Shown: positions 23,387-32,528 of the stretch, piece after piece | Position numbering within the stretch: the stretch's first letter is position 1 | Layout: each line of letters opens with the position of its first letter | Assembly (NCBI GenBank): GCA_963978545.1 | Contig: CAXBTE010000056.1 | Span: 21,378 to 85,377, forward strand | DNA from: Linyphia triangularis | Taxonomy: Eukaryota; Arthropoda; Arachnida; Araneae; Linyphiidae | DNA length: 64,000 bases | Direction of reading: 5' to 3' | Notes under the pieces: generated by a model | The model's database searches: none | The model's input: only the letters and a program-made list of their open reading frames with translations | What the model was told of the DNA's origin: nothing | Position numbers and translations under genes: made by a program

Positions 23387-25683
23387 ACATAACTTTGGTT
23401 GAGAAATCGATTAGCGCTCCCTTTAAAACTAGAAGGGAAACATTCTTCAAGGAAAGGGCGCAAAGAACTGCCAAACCACAGTTTTGTTCTTTAAAAATGG
23501 AGAGAGTTGACGTAAATTTGTGTATGAAGAACCATACAACTTTGACGTCTGGAATTCATCCACAAATACAGATGATGAAGAAGATATTGGATGAATCATA
23601 GTTCTAATGAAGGAGTATTGAAACATTGGACCATTAGGAGAGGGAGAGGGGGGAGGGGGAGTCTTATGAATGTGTCGGATGGTTGATGGAATGGCCGTAT
23701 GTGTGGGTTGCTGCGCTTCTCTCAAGTGTTTGCAAATATTTGAACTTGCTTGCTCAGCTCTGAAGTTGCAGATCGAAAACAACAGCAAGTGTTCACAAAA
23801 CAACCTTTTCGTTTTCTTTCTTGACTTTGCATTTAATGTCATAAAATAAAAAATAGGCGTGGGAACGCCGTTCCACCTTCGAAAAAGGTAAAGGATCGCC
23901 GTTCCCACGCGTTCCCGCTCCACTACACCCCTGCCTGTAATCTAATTTTCTCCACATTTCCAGGTTACTTTTATGCTGGAAATCAAGACATATATGCAGC
24001 TTTTTCTTAATCAGCTTTTAAAGCAGAGAATTTTTTTTTTCGTTGGTAAATGTTAACTCTTTTTTTTATAATTAGGTATAACTATAGAATTACAATAAAC
24101 TATCTTCATATGGTTATTTAAGCAATTGCATGAGTTAATTTAAACAATTTTTCTTTACAAAGTTTTATAAGTACCCAATTAACATCAATATGGAAATATT
24201 TAAAAGTGTATTTTAGTAGAGTTGAATAGTTGGCATTGTTTTAATTTTCATGTTGCTAGAGGTATTGTTATGAGGGAAATATCAAACTGAAAAATCATAA
24301 TGCCTCTAGACCACTGAATTGTCTGAATTTAGAGAGAATACCTTCTAAAAAGTCTTTTAAATGAAATTATCTTGTATTATTTTCTTAAATGAGACCAAAT
24401 TTGGAAAAATATTACATGACAGTCAGAAAATTTCTACTAGTCACAATTGTCATGAAGTCTATAAATGTTGTAACTTGCAGATCAATGATTAAGTTGTTAT
24501 GTAATTATTATTTATTCTTGAAAATATAGCCTTGCTATTAAAGCTTTACCATACCTGTCGAGGATTAACTACGAGAGCTGAAAAATTCCGAGATTTGCCT
24601 GGATTTCCTTCTGTACTAAAAGAAATATGTTAAAGTTAATCGAATAGAAAAATAATTTAAGTTTTAAAACATAACTCATATTATTTTATTGCAATGTATA
24701 AAACCTGCCTTACAAACCTGAATTTGTGGTAAACTATAAAATAGTTGTATGTTATATTTTTTTACTGACTACACTAATGTGAGCAATTTCAACTTTTAAT
24801 GAGGATAAATTTTAAAATGATGAACTTATTTCTAATTGCTACCAATTTTATGGGCTATTCTAAAAGCTCTGTACATTTCAACAAACAAAAGGCAATGGTT
24901 TGAAAAGTGGCAAAGTTAATTATTTGGAATAATAATAGAAGCTACGCTTGCTTTAGATTGGGATAAGATGTTTGGAGCACTCAAAATAATGATCTAATAT
25001 TTTGTAAAATGGTAAAGCACTGCTATTTAAGACAAAAATTAGGATGGTTACTTTGCGGCTTTATTGAAAATGAAAACTTACATAGATTCAGCAGATTTGT
25101 CATAAAATTTGGATTCTTTTAGATGACCGAATTCACTTTCAAATCGAGAATTGGGTTCCTTTTTGTCTAGTCCTGTAACAAGAACCTCATTTGACCGTTT
25201 ATATCCCTCATCTTGAGCACCAGAAACAGAGGAACTTTGCTTTGATGTTGAAGGAATAGGATCTACAGGATGAATGTTACCTTTCTGGGAGGATATTGCA
25301 CCAGGTTTAAAGCAACGTGGATCCTGAAAATATCATAGTGGATCTTATTGCTTCAGTTACAACATAAGGTTAGAGTTCGCTTTAGAAGTAAATTTTGGTT
25401 AATATGTGCTATACGCTCCGCCCTTGGAGACTTTGTAAAATGCCGCCAAGTTGAATTGATACTACTACTAAATTTAACAAAAAGGTTTGCCAAAATGGAG
25501 GCCAAGTTGTAATAGCGCCGTGTTATCCTACTTGACACAAAATCAGAAAAGGGGGGGGGGGGGAGTGTATAACACATTATAACCTAATTTTTTTACATCA
25601 CATCTTACCGTTAAAGACTCATCATCAAAAGAATCATCAATATCCAGTGGTATGGAAAACTTTTGTGGAGATTTCTTATCCAT
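10026..25683 (-). CDS. ERCC1: ERCC1 DNA-repair protein, six N-terminal exons (3' exons outside window)
   Basis: ERCC1 is the non-catalytic partner of the XPF nuclease. It positions the 5' incision in nucleotide-excision repair, binds XPA through its central domain, and also acts in crosslink repair. Six exons joined at GT/AG sites with consistent phases (0,2,0,2,0,2) give about 219 codons. Landmarks match the family: [50 protein letters not shown] and [12 protein letters not shown]. Residues aligned with the human XPA contacts N110, Y145 and Y152 are kept (N129, Y164 and Y171 here). The first 126 residues are mostly low in recognisable features, as in other ERCC1 proteins. The C-terminal tandem helix-hairpin-helix that binds XPF is absent and must be encoded left of the window. 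Intron 5 is 8.8 kb because of nested transposons. Confidence 0.93.
10103..11616. other. ERCC1 intron 5, exon 6-proximal part
   Basis: AT-rich with A- and T-runs. No gene, exon or element boundary recognised before the hAT target-site duplication at 11617. Confidence 0.5.
11960..12112 (-). pseudogene. hAT transposase, C-terminal dimerisation end (after insertion)
   Basis: Minus-strand reading gives [19 protein letters not shown] and EEDLRLKIS, the classic hAT C-terminal dimerisation block, ending at a TAA at 11960-11962. The upstream half of the same domain lies 6.5 kb away at 18615-18787. Confidence 0.8.
13190..13385 (+). repeat. Internal module copy 1 of the 4.0-kb element
   Basis: About 195 bp running from a TACTCTTCGGTTAG-like start to TTTTTATCTGG. 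A related direct partial copy lies at about 17043-17205 and an inverted copy at about 17300-17460. Confidence 0.55.
13893..16369 (-). mobile_element. hAT-like element (2.48 kb, innermost of the nest)
   Basis: Terminal inverted repeat CAGGCCTTGCAAC at the left and GTTGCAAGGCCTG at the right, flanked on both sides by CAATAG (13887-13892 and 16370-16375). A 6-bp duplication is shorter than the usual hAT 8 bp. Subterminal regions carry repeated GGGACTTTTAGGGA-like motifs in both orientations. It encodes a decayed transposase on the minus strand. Confidence 0.85.
14550..16165 (-). pseudogene. hAT-like transposase with a few disabling changes
   Basis: Four consecutive minus-strand open segments (15716-16165, 15222-15676, 14872-15198, 14550-14900) form one transposase-like protein of roughly 530 codons. 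Visible landmarks: a Cys/His segment ending KGFYYIRQH (near 16070-16110); a catalytic-type LFDETTN (about 15700); [21 protein letters not shown] (about 15490-15510); [28 protein letters not shown] (about 15300); YFLKFVP; and a distal helical region. A TAG stop lies just before LFDETTN and frameshifts join the segments. The DETTN and CNIH..HN pattern is that of hAT-type transposases. I cannot name the subfamily. It is inactive as it stands. Confidence 0.7.
17800..18260 (+). repeat. Tandem duplication, two copies of about 227 bp
   Basis: GAGTGTTG-anchored blocks at 17823 and 18050 continue in parallel (TACTGGAATAACTT, TTGATGAATTTTAATAAAA, TTTGTTGTTTTA, TCTGTTTAGTAAATATAT). Lies in the right arm of the 4.0-kb element. 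Confidence 0.8.
18615..18787 (-). pseudogene. hAT transposase, upstream half of C-terminal domain
   Basis: Encodes [37 protein letters not shown] and ends at FVTSYF, where the 4.0-kb element inserted. The family normally continues directly into the CESGF block found at 12112. Upstream coding sequence is absent and replaced by the element terminus. Confidence 0.8.
18943..19042 (-). CDS. ERCC1: ERCC1 coding exon 5
   Basis: 100 bases, acceptor cttttag|CCTTAGG, donor GATGTA|gtaagt. Encodes [16 protein letters not shown] and [10 protein letters not shown], including both tyrosines that align with the human XPA contacts. Ends in phase 0. A hAT target-site duplication lies 89 bases downstream in intron 5. 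Confidence 0.95.
19575..20001. mobile_element. MITE (427 bp) in ERCC1 intron 4
   Basis: Ends are long inverted repeats of roughly 115 bp: GAAGTCCTTGTAAGGATCC on the left and TACTTACTAGGACTT on the right, continuing inward through GGGCTAGAAGATTG-like and GGTGAGTAGGT-like stretches. A related copy is at 55913-56265 and one end is at 51538-51590. No clear target-site duplication. The right end is 27 bases from exon 4. Confidence 0.75.
20029..20132 (-). CDS. ERCC1: ERCC1 coding exon 4
   Basis: 104 bases, acceptor ttcattag|AGAGG, donor CTAAG|gttag. Encodes [16 protein letters not shown] and [14 protein letters not shown], the most diagnostic ERCC1 block. Ends in phase 2. A MITE ends only 27 bases beyond the exon edge, inside the intron. 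Confidence 0.95.
20133..22180. other. ERCC1 intron 3, exon 4-proximal part
   Basis: No exon, RNA or element ends recognised. A 103-codon plus-strand open frame at 21820-22131 matches nothing I know and is antisense to the gene. Confidence 0.45.
22189..23933. mobile_element. Non-autonomous hAT element (1.75 kb) in ERCC1 intron 3
   Basis: Ends CAGTGGTGTAG and CTACACCCCTG form an imperfect hAT-type inverted repeat, flanked by a perfect 8-bp duplication CCTGTAAT (22181-22188 and 23934-23941). GGGAACG-rich subterminal sequence is near both ends. No transposase is readable. A minus-strand open frame (23447-23923) is low-complexity and unassigned. Contains a 37-base A-run near 23350 and a tRNA-like block. 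Confidence 0.85.
22676..22750 (+). repeat. tRNA-like block (SINE head or tRNA pseudogene)
   Basis: Contains GTGTGGTTAGAGCTC (A-box-like) and GTACGAATCCCGTAC (B-box-like) with tRNA-like spacing, but the anticodon stem does not pair well. Inside the hAT, so a later insertion or part of the element. Not a functional tRNA by eye. Confidence 0.5.
23942..24554. other. ERCC1 intron 3, exon 3-proximal part
   Basis: AT-rich intronic sequence, nothing recognised. Confidence 0.5.
24555..24615 (-). CDS. ERCC1: ERCC1 coding exon 3
   Basis: 61 bases between acceptor tttttag-type ag|TACAG and donor ACAG|gtatg. Encodes [11 protein letters not shown], aligned with the conserved stretch just before RGNP at the start of the XPA-binding domain. 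Ends in phase 0. Confidence 0.9.
24616..25081. other. ERCC1 intron 2
   Basis: 466-bp intron with standard GT/AG ends. No insertion recognised. Confidence 0.75.
25082..25323 (-). CDS. ERCC1: ERCC1 coding exon 2
   Basis: 242 bases between acceptor ttttcag|GATCC and donor CTAT|gtaag. One open frame, Ser/Lys/Glu-rich with no motif (residues 26-105), typical of the variable ERCC1 N-terminus. Ends in phase 2. Confidence 0.85.
25609..25683 (-). CDS. ERCC1: ERCC1 coding exon 1
   Basis: Twenty-five codons from ATG at 25683 in a strong context (AACCATGG) to donor ACG|gtaag. It starts MDKKSPQKF and is acidic at the end ([10 protein letters not shown]). Phase 0. This is the only ATG that reads into exon 2 in frame without a stop. 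Confidence 0.88.
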
Positions 25684-26270
25684 GGTTACAACTTTTTTTT
25701 TACCCTGGTTATTTGGTATGTTGCTGGATTATATTTTACCTTATTTTTGCCCAGCGTCTGTTTGTTTTGTTTTTTGGAACTACCAACTGTCTATATCTGT
25801 CACTTACAAAGTGTTGCCCAGCGTCTCCGGCAAATAAGCGTGTGCTTTGTTTGTATTTCTGGTTTCTAACGAACAACAAAGGATAATCGGGTTGAGCTGT
25901 TTATTTGGTGGTTTGATTAAAATCCAGAAATAAGTAATTTATCTATGACGTCATATTTATTTTATTAATTATTATTAAAATTTAAACTCTTCTCTTAAAA
26001 TTAATTCTTCATTAGTAATTATATTTTATTTTCCAGTATTTTTAATAATTTTTTGAAATAAACAAAATTTGGATATTTAATGCATGTTTTTTAACTTGAA
26101 AGACGAATTTCTCAAAATGCCGATTTTTCATGTTTGGGGGCACATAGCTAAAAATCTATTTGACATAAATGCTTGAAATCTCTAATATAACTTCTTTAAA
26201 ATATTTAAGTATTTTAACTCGAGGAATAAATAATAAGTAGGAGAGCTTCATTGTATTACATCGTCAATTT
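25684..26270 (-). promoter_or_regulatory. ERCC1 5' flank / putative promoter region
   Basis: Immediately upstream of the ERCC1 start codon. Holds a perfect cAMP-response-type palindrome TGACGTCA at 25946-25953 and two copies of TTGCCCAGCGTCT about 65 bp apart (near 25750 and 25815). No TATA box is obvious. Transcription start and any 5' UTR intron are not determined. Confidence 0.35.
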
Positions 26271-26274
26271 ATGA

Positions 26275-26520
26275 TCTCCTTCGATACATTTGAGCAAGTG
26301 ACGCTGCCCCTTCAATCTGTATTCTTCTGGATGGATGTATCCCACATGATGACATCTCCTGGATTAGCGTGGCAAGCTGCCTTAAAGACGAGGAGGAATC
26401 TCCGTAATATCACACGGACATAGCTAAGCAGCCAACATTCCAAACTGTCCTACCTATGACCCTTCTGAAGCAAGAAAGTATATTATGTACTTGGATTCAA
26501 GTAACATTTATGATTGGTAT
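26275..26520 (+). pseudogene. Protein-primed family-B DNA polymerase relic, first part (Polinton/Maverick-like)
   Basis: Plus-strand reading gives TSPGLAWQAALK (about 26350-26385) and, after stops and a frame change, YDPSEARKYIMYLDSSNIYDW (about 26455-26517). These correspond to two neighbouring blocks of the DNA_pol_B_2 family used by Polinton/Maverick elements and related viruses; the second is the motif A region with the metal-binding Asp. The stretch between them is shortened. It is disabled. The other part of the gene lies beyond the hAT at 28985. Origin from an integrated virus rather than a Polinton cannot be excluded. Confidence 0.65.
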
Positions 26521-26604
26521 TACTTAATTTATAATTCTAAGACTAATTACGTTCTGCAATATCTTAATTTTAAATTATACTTTTCTCTATACCTTAAGTT
26601 CACT

Positions 26605-27207
26605 CAGTGGCGGCTCGTGGGTATTAAAAGTGAGGGGGCCCAAATTAACAATTGCATGTCATGGGTGGGAAAAAACATGCAAATATCAAGACACATGAAT
26701 TTCATGTAATTTTGTAAATGTTACTTAAATATACATGGGAAAACAAAACTACAAGATTATTAAACAGTTAAATTATCTAAGCATACTGATATCTGATAAA
26801 GTAAATATTTCAATGTAAGGAATTATATTATTGCAAAAACGACGCGACGTTTCGTTTGAGAATGGACGACGTCAGGAAGGGTAAAATGAATGTACTTGCA
26901 CCTTTTGCTTTTGAAAATTAAAAATGTAAGAAATCCGATACTCATTCACGGTTGAAAATTACTGGTTTGAAGCTTTAGCCGCTTTGCACCCTTATGTATG
27001 CGATCTGTACCCCCTTGCCACTGTCACAAAAAAAATAAGTGAAAGTATGAAAACCGATGTCACTTAATTTCTATTCTGTATTTAAGAAAAAGAAAACAAA
27101 GAGTTAGGGAAGAGTTATAAAATAAATAAAGTCAAAACCTTGGTTAAATATTCTGTAGAAATCACAGGGGAAAATTTTTTCATCAAATATTACATGAATC
27201 ATAGAAG

Positions 27208-27249
<42 letters not shown>

Positions 27250-28970
27250 GACAGCAACAATTTCAATTTTCGTAACTTTAGAGTAAATACTTAAATAAAT
27301 AATTGTATAATGTTTTAAAATAATTTAAATAAATCATTTTAAAGACATCGGTATTGCTCCTAATATTCAAGTCAATGATATTTCATGAATCAATTCATGC
27401 AAAATAATTTTGGCTTAACAGTAGAACTAATGAAAAATGCCATTAATTGCAATATTTTATTGCATTGAATTCTGCATTGATTCGTATTTGAGCATTGCAA
27501 TAATTGCAAATGTGCAATATTTATAAATTAGCAACCAAAGTCAAAGGTATTTTTATATTGACCAGTTCAATAGTTTTAATTTAAATTCCAAAAAATTAAT
27601 AATTACTTGATTTGAGGATGAATAATTACTTGAAAAATGCATTGCATATGCATCTCAAATTTGAGATGTCTTCTTACATTGAAACCAACCTGCAAAACAT
27701 CCGATGGGGATCGATTCGACGACGTTTCTCATGTGAATTGAATATATTGCCTCTGGTCAATGAGTTTTGACATAGCAATAGTTAAAAATAGATGTTTTAC
27801 CATGATTCTTGATATTTTGAAAAGAAGTTGAGCAAACAATAAACTAGCTTCAAATTTTAATATTTTATTTAATTCAGAATTTATTTTGAGAATTGGATCC
27901 TACCTGAGTTAAGAATAAACATCGTTTCTTCAATTTTAAGAATACACAAATTTTATTTGACAATTTCAAATTGCTTGAATGATTTTGCTTTTTAAAGGGT
28001 GTAGGTTCATGACTCGGATTCTTTACTAAATGCTCATGAATTTTTTTCTGGTTACAGTAACTAGGTTTGCTTTATCCACATTTTACATATTACTTGGGAT
28101 AGAGGGGGGGGGGGGTGAAAATTCTGTAACTGTGACGTTTATCTTTTAACTTTAACACAGCATTATACTATGGCTTAGTTCTAGTGGAGCCACTTATTTA
28201 GAGAAGAACATTTTTTATTCTCTGTATAGAAATTCTTCCGTTGATGGTATCGGATTTTAAGTTACGTTAATAATTTAATAGGATATCAAATATTAATGTG
28301 AGACAAATCACTTCTTCCGATCATATGGACGACATTTAAATACTCAAACATTTTTCGGGAAAAAAGTAAATATCTAAATAAAAACAATTTGCAGAGAAAA
28401 TCTTACTCTTACATTTTGAAAAACAAAGAGCGAAAATGAATGCAATGGATATTTATTGTAGTCACTTTTTTCCCACCGTCATACTAGAGGACCAACGTGC
28501 AATCGCCGTCTCTACAAAAAATTGCCATTCCTTTACAAAGAAGTCCACCCCAGAGCAGAGCGATTAGGGATGTTTTAGAAATTTTGTATTTATGCTTTGG
28601 CAAAACAGGATGTCACGTGAAAGTCGCAACCTTATATGCCCTATCGGTTTCAAATTCAAGGTCGTCCGAAGAAGGGGTCATTTTGTCCCCAGGAAAACTA
28701 GCATATTTAAGCTTTAAGAGAAGGGTCGCTTTTTTACAGTAATGATTGTGATTGATTAACATTTTTTCGAGTTTGTTGCAAGAGCTCTCTGCTCCCTTCA
28801 CAATAGTTAATGTCTAATGACAGAATAAATAAGTTTTAAGCTTTTTTTTTTAAATATTAAAGAAATCCCTCAACAAAACAATATTAACAAGCATATATGT
28901 AAGTGGGGCCAGGGTCCAAAAAAGTGTGGGGGCCCAGGCCCTCCCTGGCCCCCTGCACCAGCCGCCACTG
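26605..28970. mobile_element. Non-autonomous hAT element (2.37 kb) inside the polymerase relic
   Basis: Ends CAGTGGCGGCTCGTG (left) and CAGCCGCCACTG (right), with a perfect 8-bp duplication AGTTCACT at 26597-26604 and 28971-28978. Holds an A-run of about 40 bases at 27210-27248 and a G-run near 28105. No transposase recognised; short open frames near 28497-28801 are unassigned. Confidence 0.9.
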
Positions 28971-28984
28971 AGTTCACTATAAAA

Positions 28985-29110
28985 TATATTGCATTTTAAA
29001 AATTTCCCAACAACCCTGGCTGAAGGATTACATCAATTACAATACCGAGCAACGAAAGCAAGCCATCACATCTTTCACTAAGGACTTCTGCCAACCTTCT
29101 CACATGCAGT
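28985..29110 (+). pseudogene. Family-B DNA polymerase relic, second part
   Basis: Plus strand encodes PWLKDYINYNTEQRKQAITS and FTKDF, matching the conserved block that follows motif A in protein-primed PolB and normally leads into a KLMNN..FGK motif, here lost. The region between motif A and this block (normally roughly 200 residues) is largely deleted as well as interrupted by the hAT. Confidence 0.65.
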
Positions 29111-29124
29111 GTTCAGTAAGAAAA

Positions 29125-30640
29125 TGTAAAACTTGAGAAATAGTGTGGATGTATACATGGGGGTTATCAGAAATATTTTCAGAGGGGAGCAGAATGCACC
29201 GAAGGAGGTGCAAGGCAGTTAATTTTTTGTTGTTTTAACTTTGATTTTTCAACTGGTTATTTTAATGAAATTTTACTAATAGTTATGCATTAAATTCCTC
29301 GTCCATTAATATTTTGAAACCTGTCTCATACTTCTATTTCCCTTGAATCATGCCACTTTTCTTCACATTATTTTTAATTTTCAAAATCCAGTGGGGTGCA
29401 AGTGTACTCTTCGTGCACCTAGTGCCCATGGATGTACAGCTGGTAAACAAATCCTAGGAAAGCAAAGAAACTGGCGGCCTCACCGACATTCTACGTATAC
29501 TCAGAATTCGACTATGAGTTGGTTGCCATCCAACGTCATGTTAAAAGTCTTATATTAAATTCATTTTGTGCTCTCTACTTTGGAGTTTTGTAAAGTGTTG
29601 ATGTATGATTTCCATTATAACTTCATCTTGAAAAAGTACGGAGACAACGCTCGACTTCTTTTCACAGATACGGATTTGCTCACTGAATAGACAAACTTCG
29701 TCTGTCTGTTGATTGGTTGGATTTTATTGACGCAATTGCAACAGCTGGGCCATAGTGCGCCAAAACTTCGTCTGCAATACAGTATCGAATTGGCAGCGCA
29801 AAGCATAACATCTTTTCCATCCAACAGATGAAGCTGCATTCTATCTGCATTCAATGATAAAGGTTATTTGTTTGAAGATGGCATCAGCAGCTACTTCTAT
29901 GGACATTTTAAAATCCTTAAGATTAAAAAGTATTAATATGTAATTTTTCTAAACACATTAACTATATTTCCATTGGTATTAACTTAATGCTTTATTTAAT
30001 ACTTTTTATAGGCATTGACTAAATTTTTTTTAGAAGATTAACTTATATTTTTTCATACACATTAACTTAAATCTAACTTATTGAGGAGATATCAATTCTT
30101 CTTAAAAGAGGTAACGGGATGGAGGTGGGTCCTCACTTTTAAAAAAATAAAATTTGTTAAACATAATTTTAGTCATTAATTAATTTTTATAATCGCATAA
30201 AAATTAACGTATTCAAAATTCGTTAGGATGTGAATTACGAAGGCATTGTTCGATCTTTCGATATTTTACCATTTTAAAAATGCCTGATAAATTATTTAAT
30301 TGGGATTCGTGAAATAGGACACCATTTTGAACATTTATTCAACACATAAAGTTTGTTTGCTAAAAATAAAAGCAAATATTTCAACTAATTGCTGTGATAA
30401 TTTAATTTATATTCTCAAACAAGTACTTTTAGGGGGCAGGTAAATTTATATGTGAGCGACTTTAAACACACCCTGTAATTTAAGCATATGGAAAAAGCAG
30501 CTTTATATTTGTAATTGATGCAGAAAACAAACCTCGTTTTATTTTTAATACCTGCAATAGCATCACACCTGCAATAGCATATTACTTCCCACAAATTCTG
30601 GCAGAAATCGAAGTATGCAAGAGCCGATAAAAATACAACA
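29125..30640. other. Intergenic, mostly unassigned
   Basis: Includes a fragment at 29220-29440 similar to 33315-33540 (shared AACTTTGATTTTTCA and following bases, ending near GCACC...CCCATG) and a SINE-tail fragment (29711-29790). Nothing else recognised. Confidence 0.4.
29711..29790 (-). repeat. SINE tail fragment
   Basis: GGGCCATAGTGCGCCAAAA and CTTCGTC match GGGCTATAATGCGCCAAAA and TTCGTC in the full SINE at 57892-58067, same strand. The tRNA-like head is missing. Confidence 0.55.
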
Positions 30641-30660
30641 CCCTTTTTAAATTATTTCAG

Positions 30661-31368
30661 TTTACATTTATTTACCCATATGTTTTCTTAGGGTAATGCA
30701 AGTATAGCATTCTGTATAAGAAAAAGAAAGAAAAAAAAAATTTTTTTTTTTTTTTTTTTTTTGTATTTCTTGACGTTTTGGAACACTCTGATTTCAAAAA
30801 AGTGATCTAGAAAAAATGTGTGTCTGTGTGTACTTGGTCAGCATAATTCCCGAACCCATTGACCTACGATGTTCGAATTTTGTGTGCGGGTTAATTGTAG
30901 CCATGAGACCGACCATTTAAAGTTTTCGACAAAATTACAATCATGAAAAAAATCGTGTTTTTCAGCATTTGTTAAAAAAACGGCATTAACGATTTTAATT
31001 AAAATCTCTTTGCTGCCACCTAAGGTGTTCTACTCGTCCCCACCTTCGAAATTTCCGTAGAAATGCGATAAAAACGTAAAAAGATGAGAAATGAGTGTCC
31101 TTAACACAGAGAGAGCTCTCTGCTCTTGAGCATCTTCCATCAACGATTAATTTTTTTTTTGTTTCAAGGTCAAGAAAGGGCAATGTAATGTCTATCGAAT
31201 AACATCGCCAATTTCGCTATCTAGGCTTTTTTCTTTTCTCCAAGAAAAAATTATAGCCAAAAACATCACAAACTGGACATTTTTATTTAAATGAGTGAAA
31301 ATTTTAAAATAGTAAATAACACCATAAATTTTAAAGCAATGACCAATAATATAGTGTAATTGAAAGTT
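30661..31368. mobile_element. MITE-like dispersed repeat, copy A
   Basis: Shares its layout with copies at 32529-33303 and 59810-60508: a hairpin start (TTACCCATATG ... AGGGTAAT), GTTTTGGAACA, TTTCAAAAAAGTGATCT, CATGAGACC, and an end ATAGTGTAATTGAAAGT. A pyrimidine/purine slip region lies near 30735-30762. Confidence 0.7.
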
Positions 31369-31770
31369 GTGTGATGTTCTCCACCCCTAGTTATTATAAG
31401 TGTTGTCCTAAGTGTTAACAGACTAATTGACGTAATCTTTAACAATTATTGAGGCATTATAATTGTGACTTAATGGTGTTGGTGTATTGGTGACAATTCA
31501 TAAATTATTGAAATAGATTGATTCAAGTATACGATTTTTCACGCCAAGAAGAATGCTGTATAGTGTCTTTGCATTGTCCCTATTTAGGATGCAGAATTTC
31601 TGCTTGCTAATCTCTATTCTATATTGACGAGTCTTGTTTCTATAGCGACCGCCACCATCTAGAGTTCATGGCGGAGCAACTGTATAGATAGACAGACAGT
31701 ACATTCATCTATAGTTGTCATATTTTGTATGAAATTTTGTATAAAGTTGTGTTTTAATTTCGAGGTAGTG
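31369..31770. other. No recognisable feature
   Basis: Sequence between copy A and the Harbinger-type MITE; nothing supported. Confidence 0.45.
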
Positions 31771-31773
31771 TAA

Positions 31774-32029
31774 GGGCCTTATTATACAGAGCCACTCGAG
31801 TGGCTAACGCGCGCGTTCGCGTTAGACGCCCGAGCTAGAGACTGCAGTGGCGCACCCACGCGTTTGCAGTGGCCAGGTCTAGCTTCCGTGTTTGTTATGA
31901 TTTCGTTCCCCTTTCTGTATTCAAAATGTTTTCGTCAAGTGAGGATGACGAATTGCGCATGCTTATCTTATTAAGAAACGAAGAAAGAATAGAACTTTAG
32001 GAGTACGTCCCTTCTTATCAATAAGGCCC
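31774..32029 (+). mobile_element. Harbinger-type MITE (256 bp)
   Basis: Ends GGGCCTTATT and AATAAGGCCC are inverted, flanked by TAA (31771-31773) and TCA (32030-32032), an imperfect 3-bp duplication of the TWA type used by PIF/Harbinger. The left end continues into ATACAGAGCCACTCGAGTGG and GCGCGCGTTCGC sequence also found at 46980-47164. It holds an ATG-initiated 24-codon frame (31926-32000) starting MFSSSEDDELRMLILLRNEE, reminiscent of the N-terminus of Harbinger transposases. Confidence 0.6.
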
Positions 32030-32032
32030 TCA

Positions 32033-32528
32033 ATAGGTTTATTTCATACTCTATTTGACGATTCAAGAGAAGGCGACAACAAGTTTTTTTCTGTGTAAAT
32101 AATTTTAATTTGTATGTTATAATTTTTTCGATGTTACTTGACTTACTACAAGCACATTACTTACTGTAACTGCAACGCATCAAAGTTGTCCATTAGTTGG
32201 AATAATAAGTTAATATTGTCAGTTATTTTTTTTTTTAGAGTTTTGGTGTACTTAGCAGTTGAGTAAATTAATTAAAAAAACTTACGACAGTCTTTCGTCA
32301 AACTTATATAATTAATATACACTGATTTGAAATTAAACGAAATTTATCCATTTTGTAGAAAATTTATGGAAATTGATCACCACACTATTTATGTAGTAGA
32401 AGCACTTATTGGAACTACACAACATATATGCATTAGCAACACGGGGCCATGAGTGCCGGCTGAATTATTTTCACGGGATTGTAAATGACCTCTAAAGGGA
32501 ATGCAAGGTGGTTATTTTTTTATTTTTT
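32033..32528. other. No recognisable feature
   Basis: AT-rich intergenic sequence between two elements; nothing supported. Confidence 0.45.

Noticed and set aside
23447..23923. Minus-strand open frame of 158 codons
   Set aside because: Lies in a non-autonomous hAT, with a simple-sequence Pro/Ser stretch and no hAT motif.
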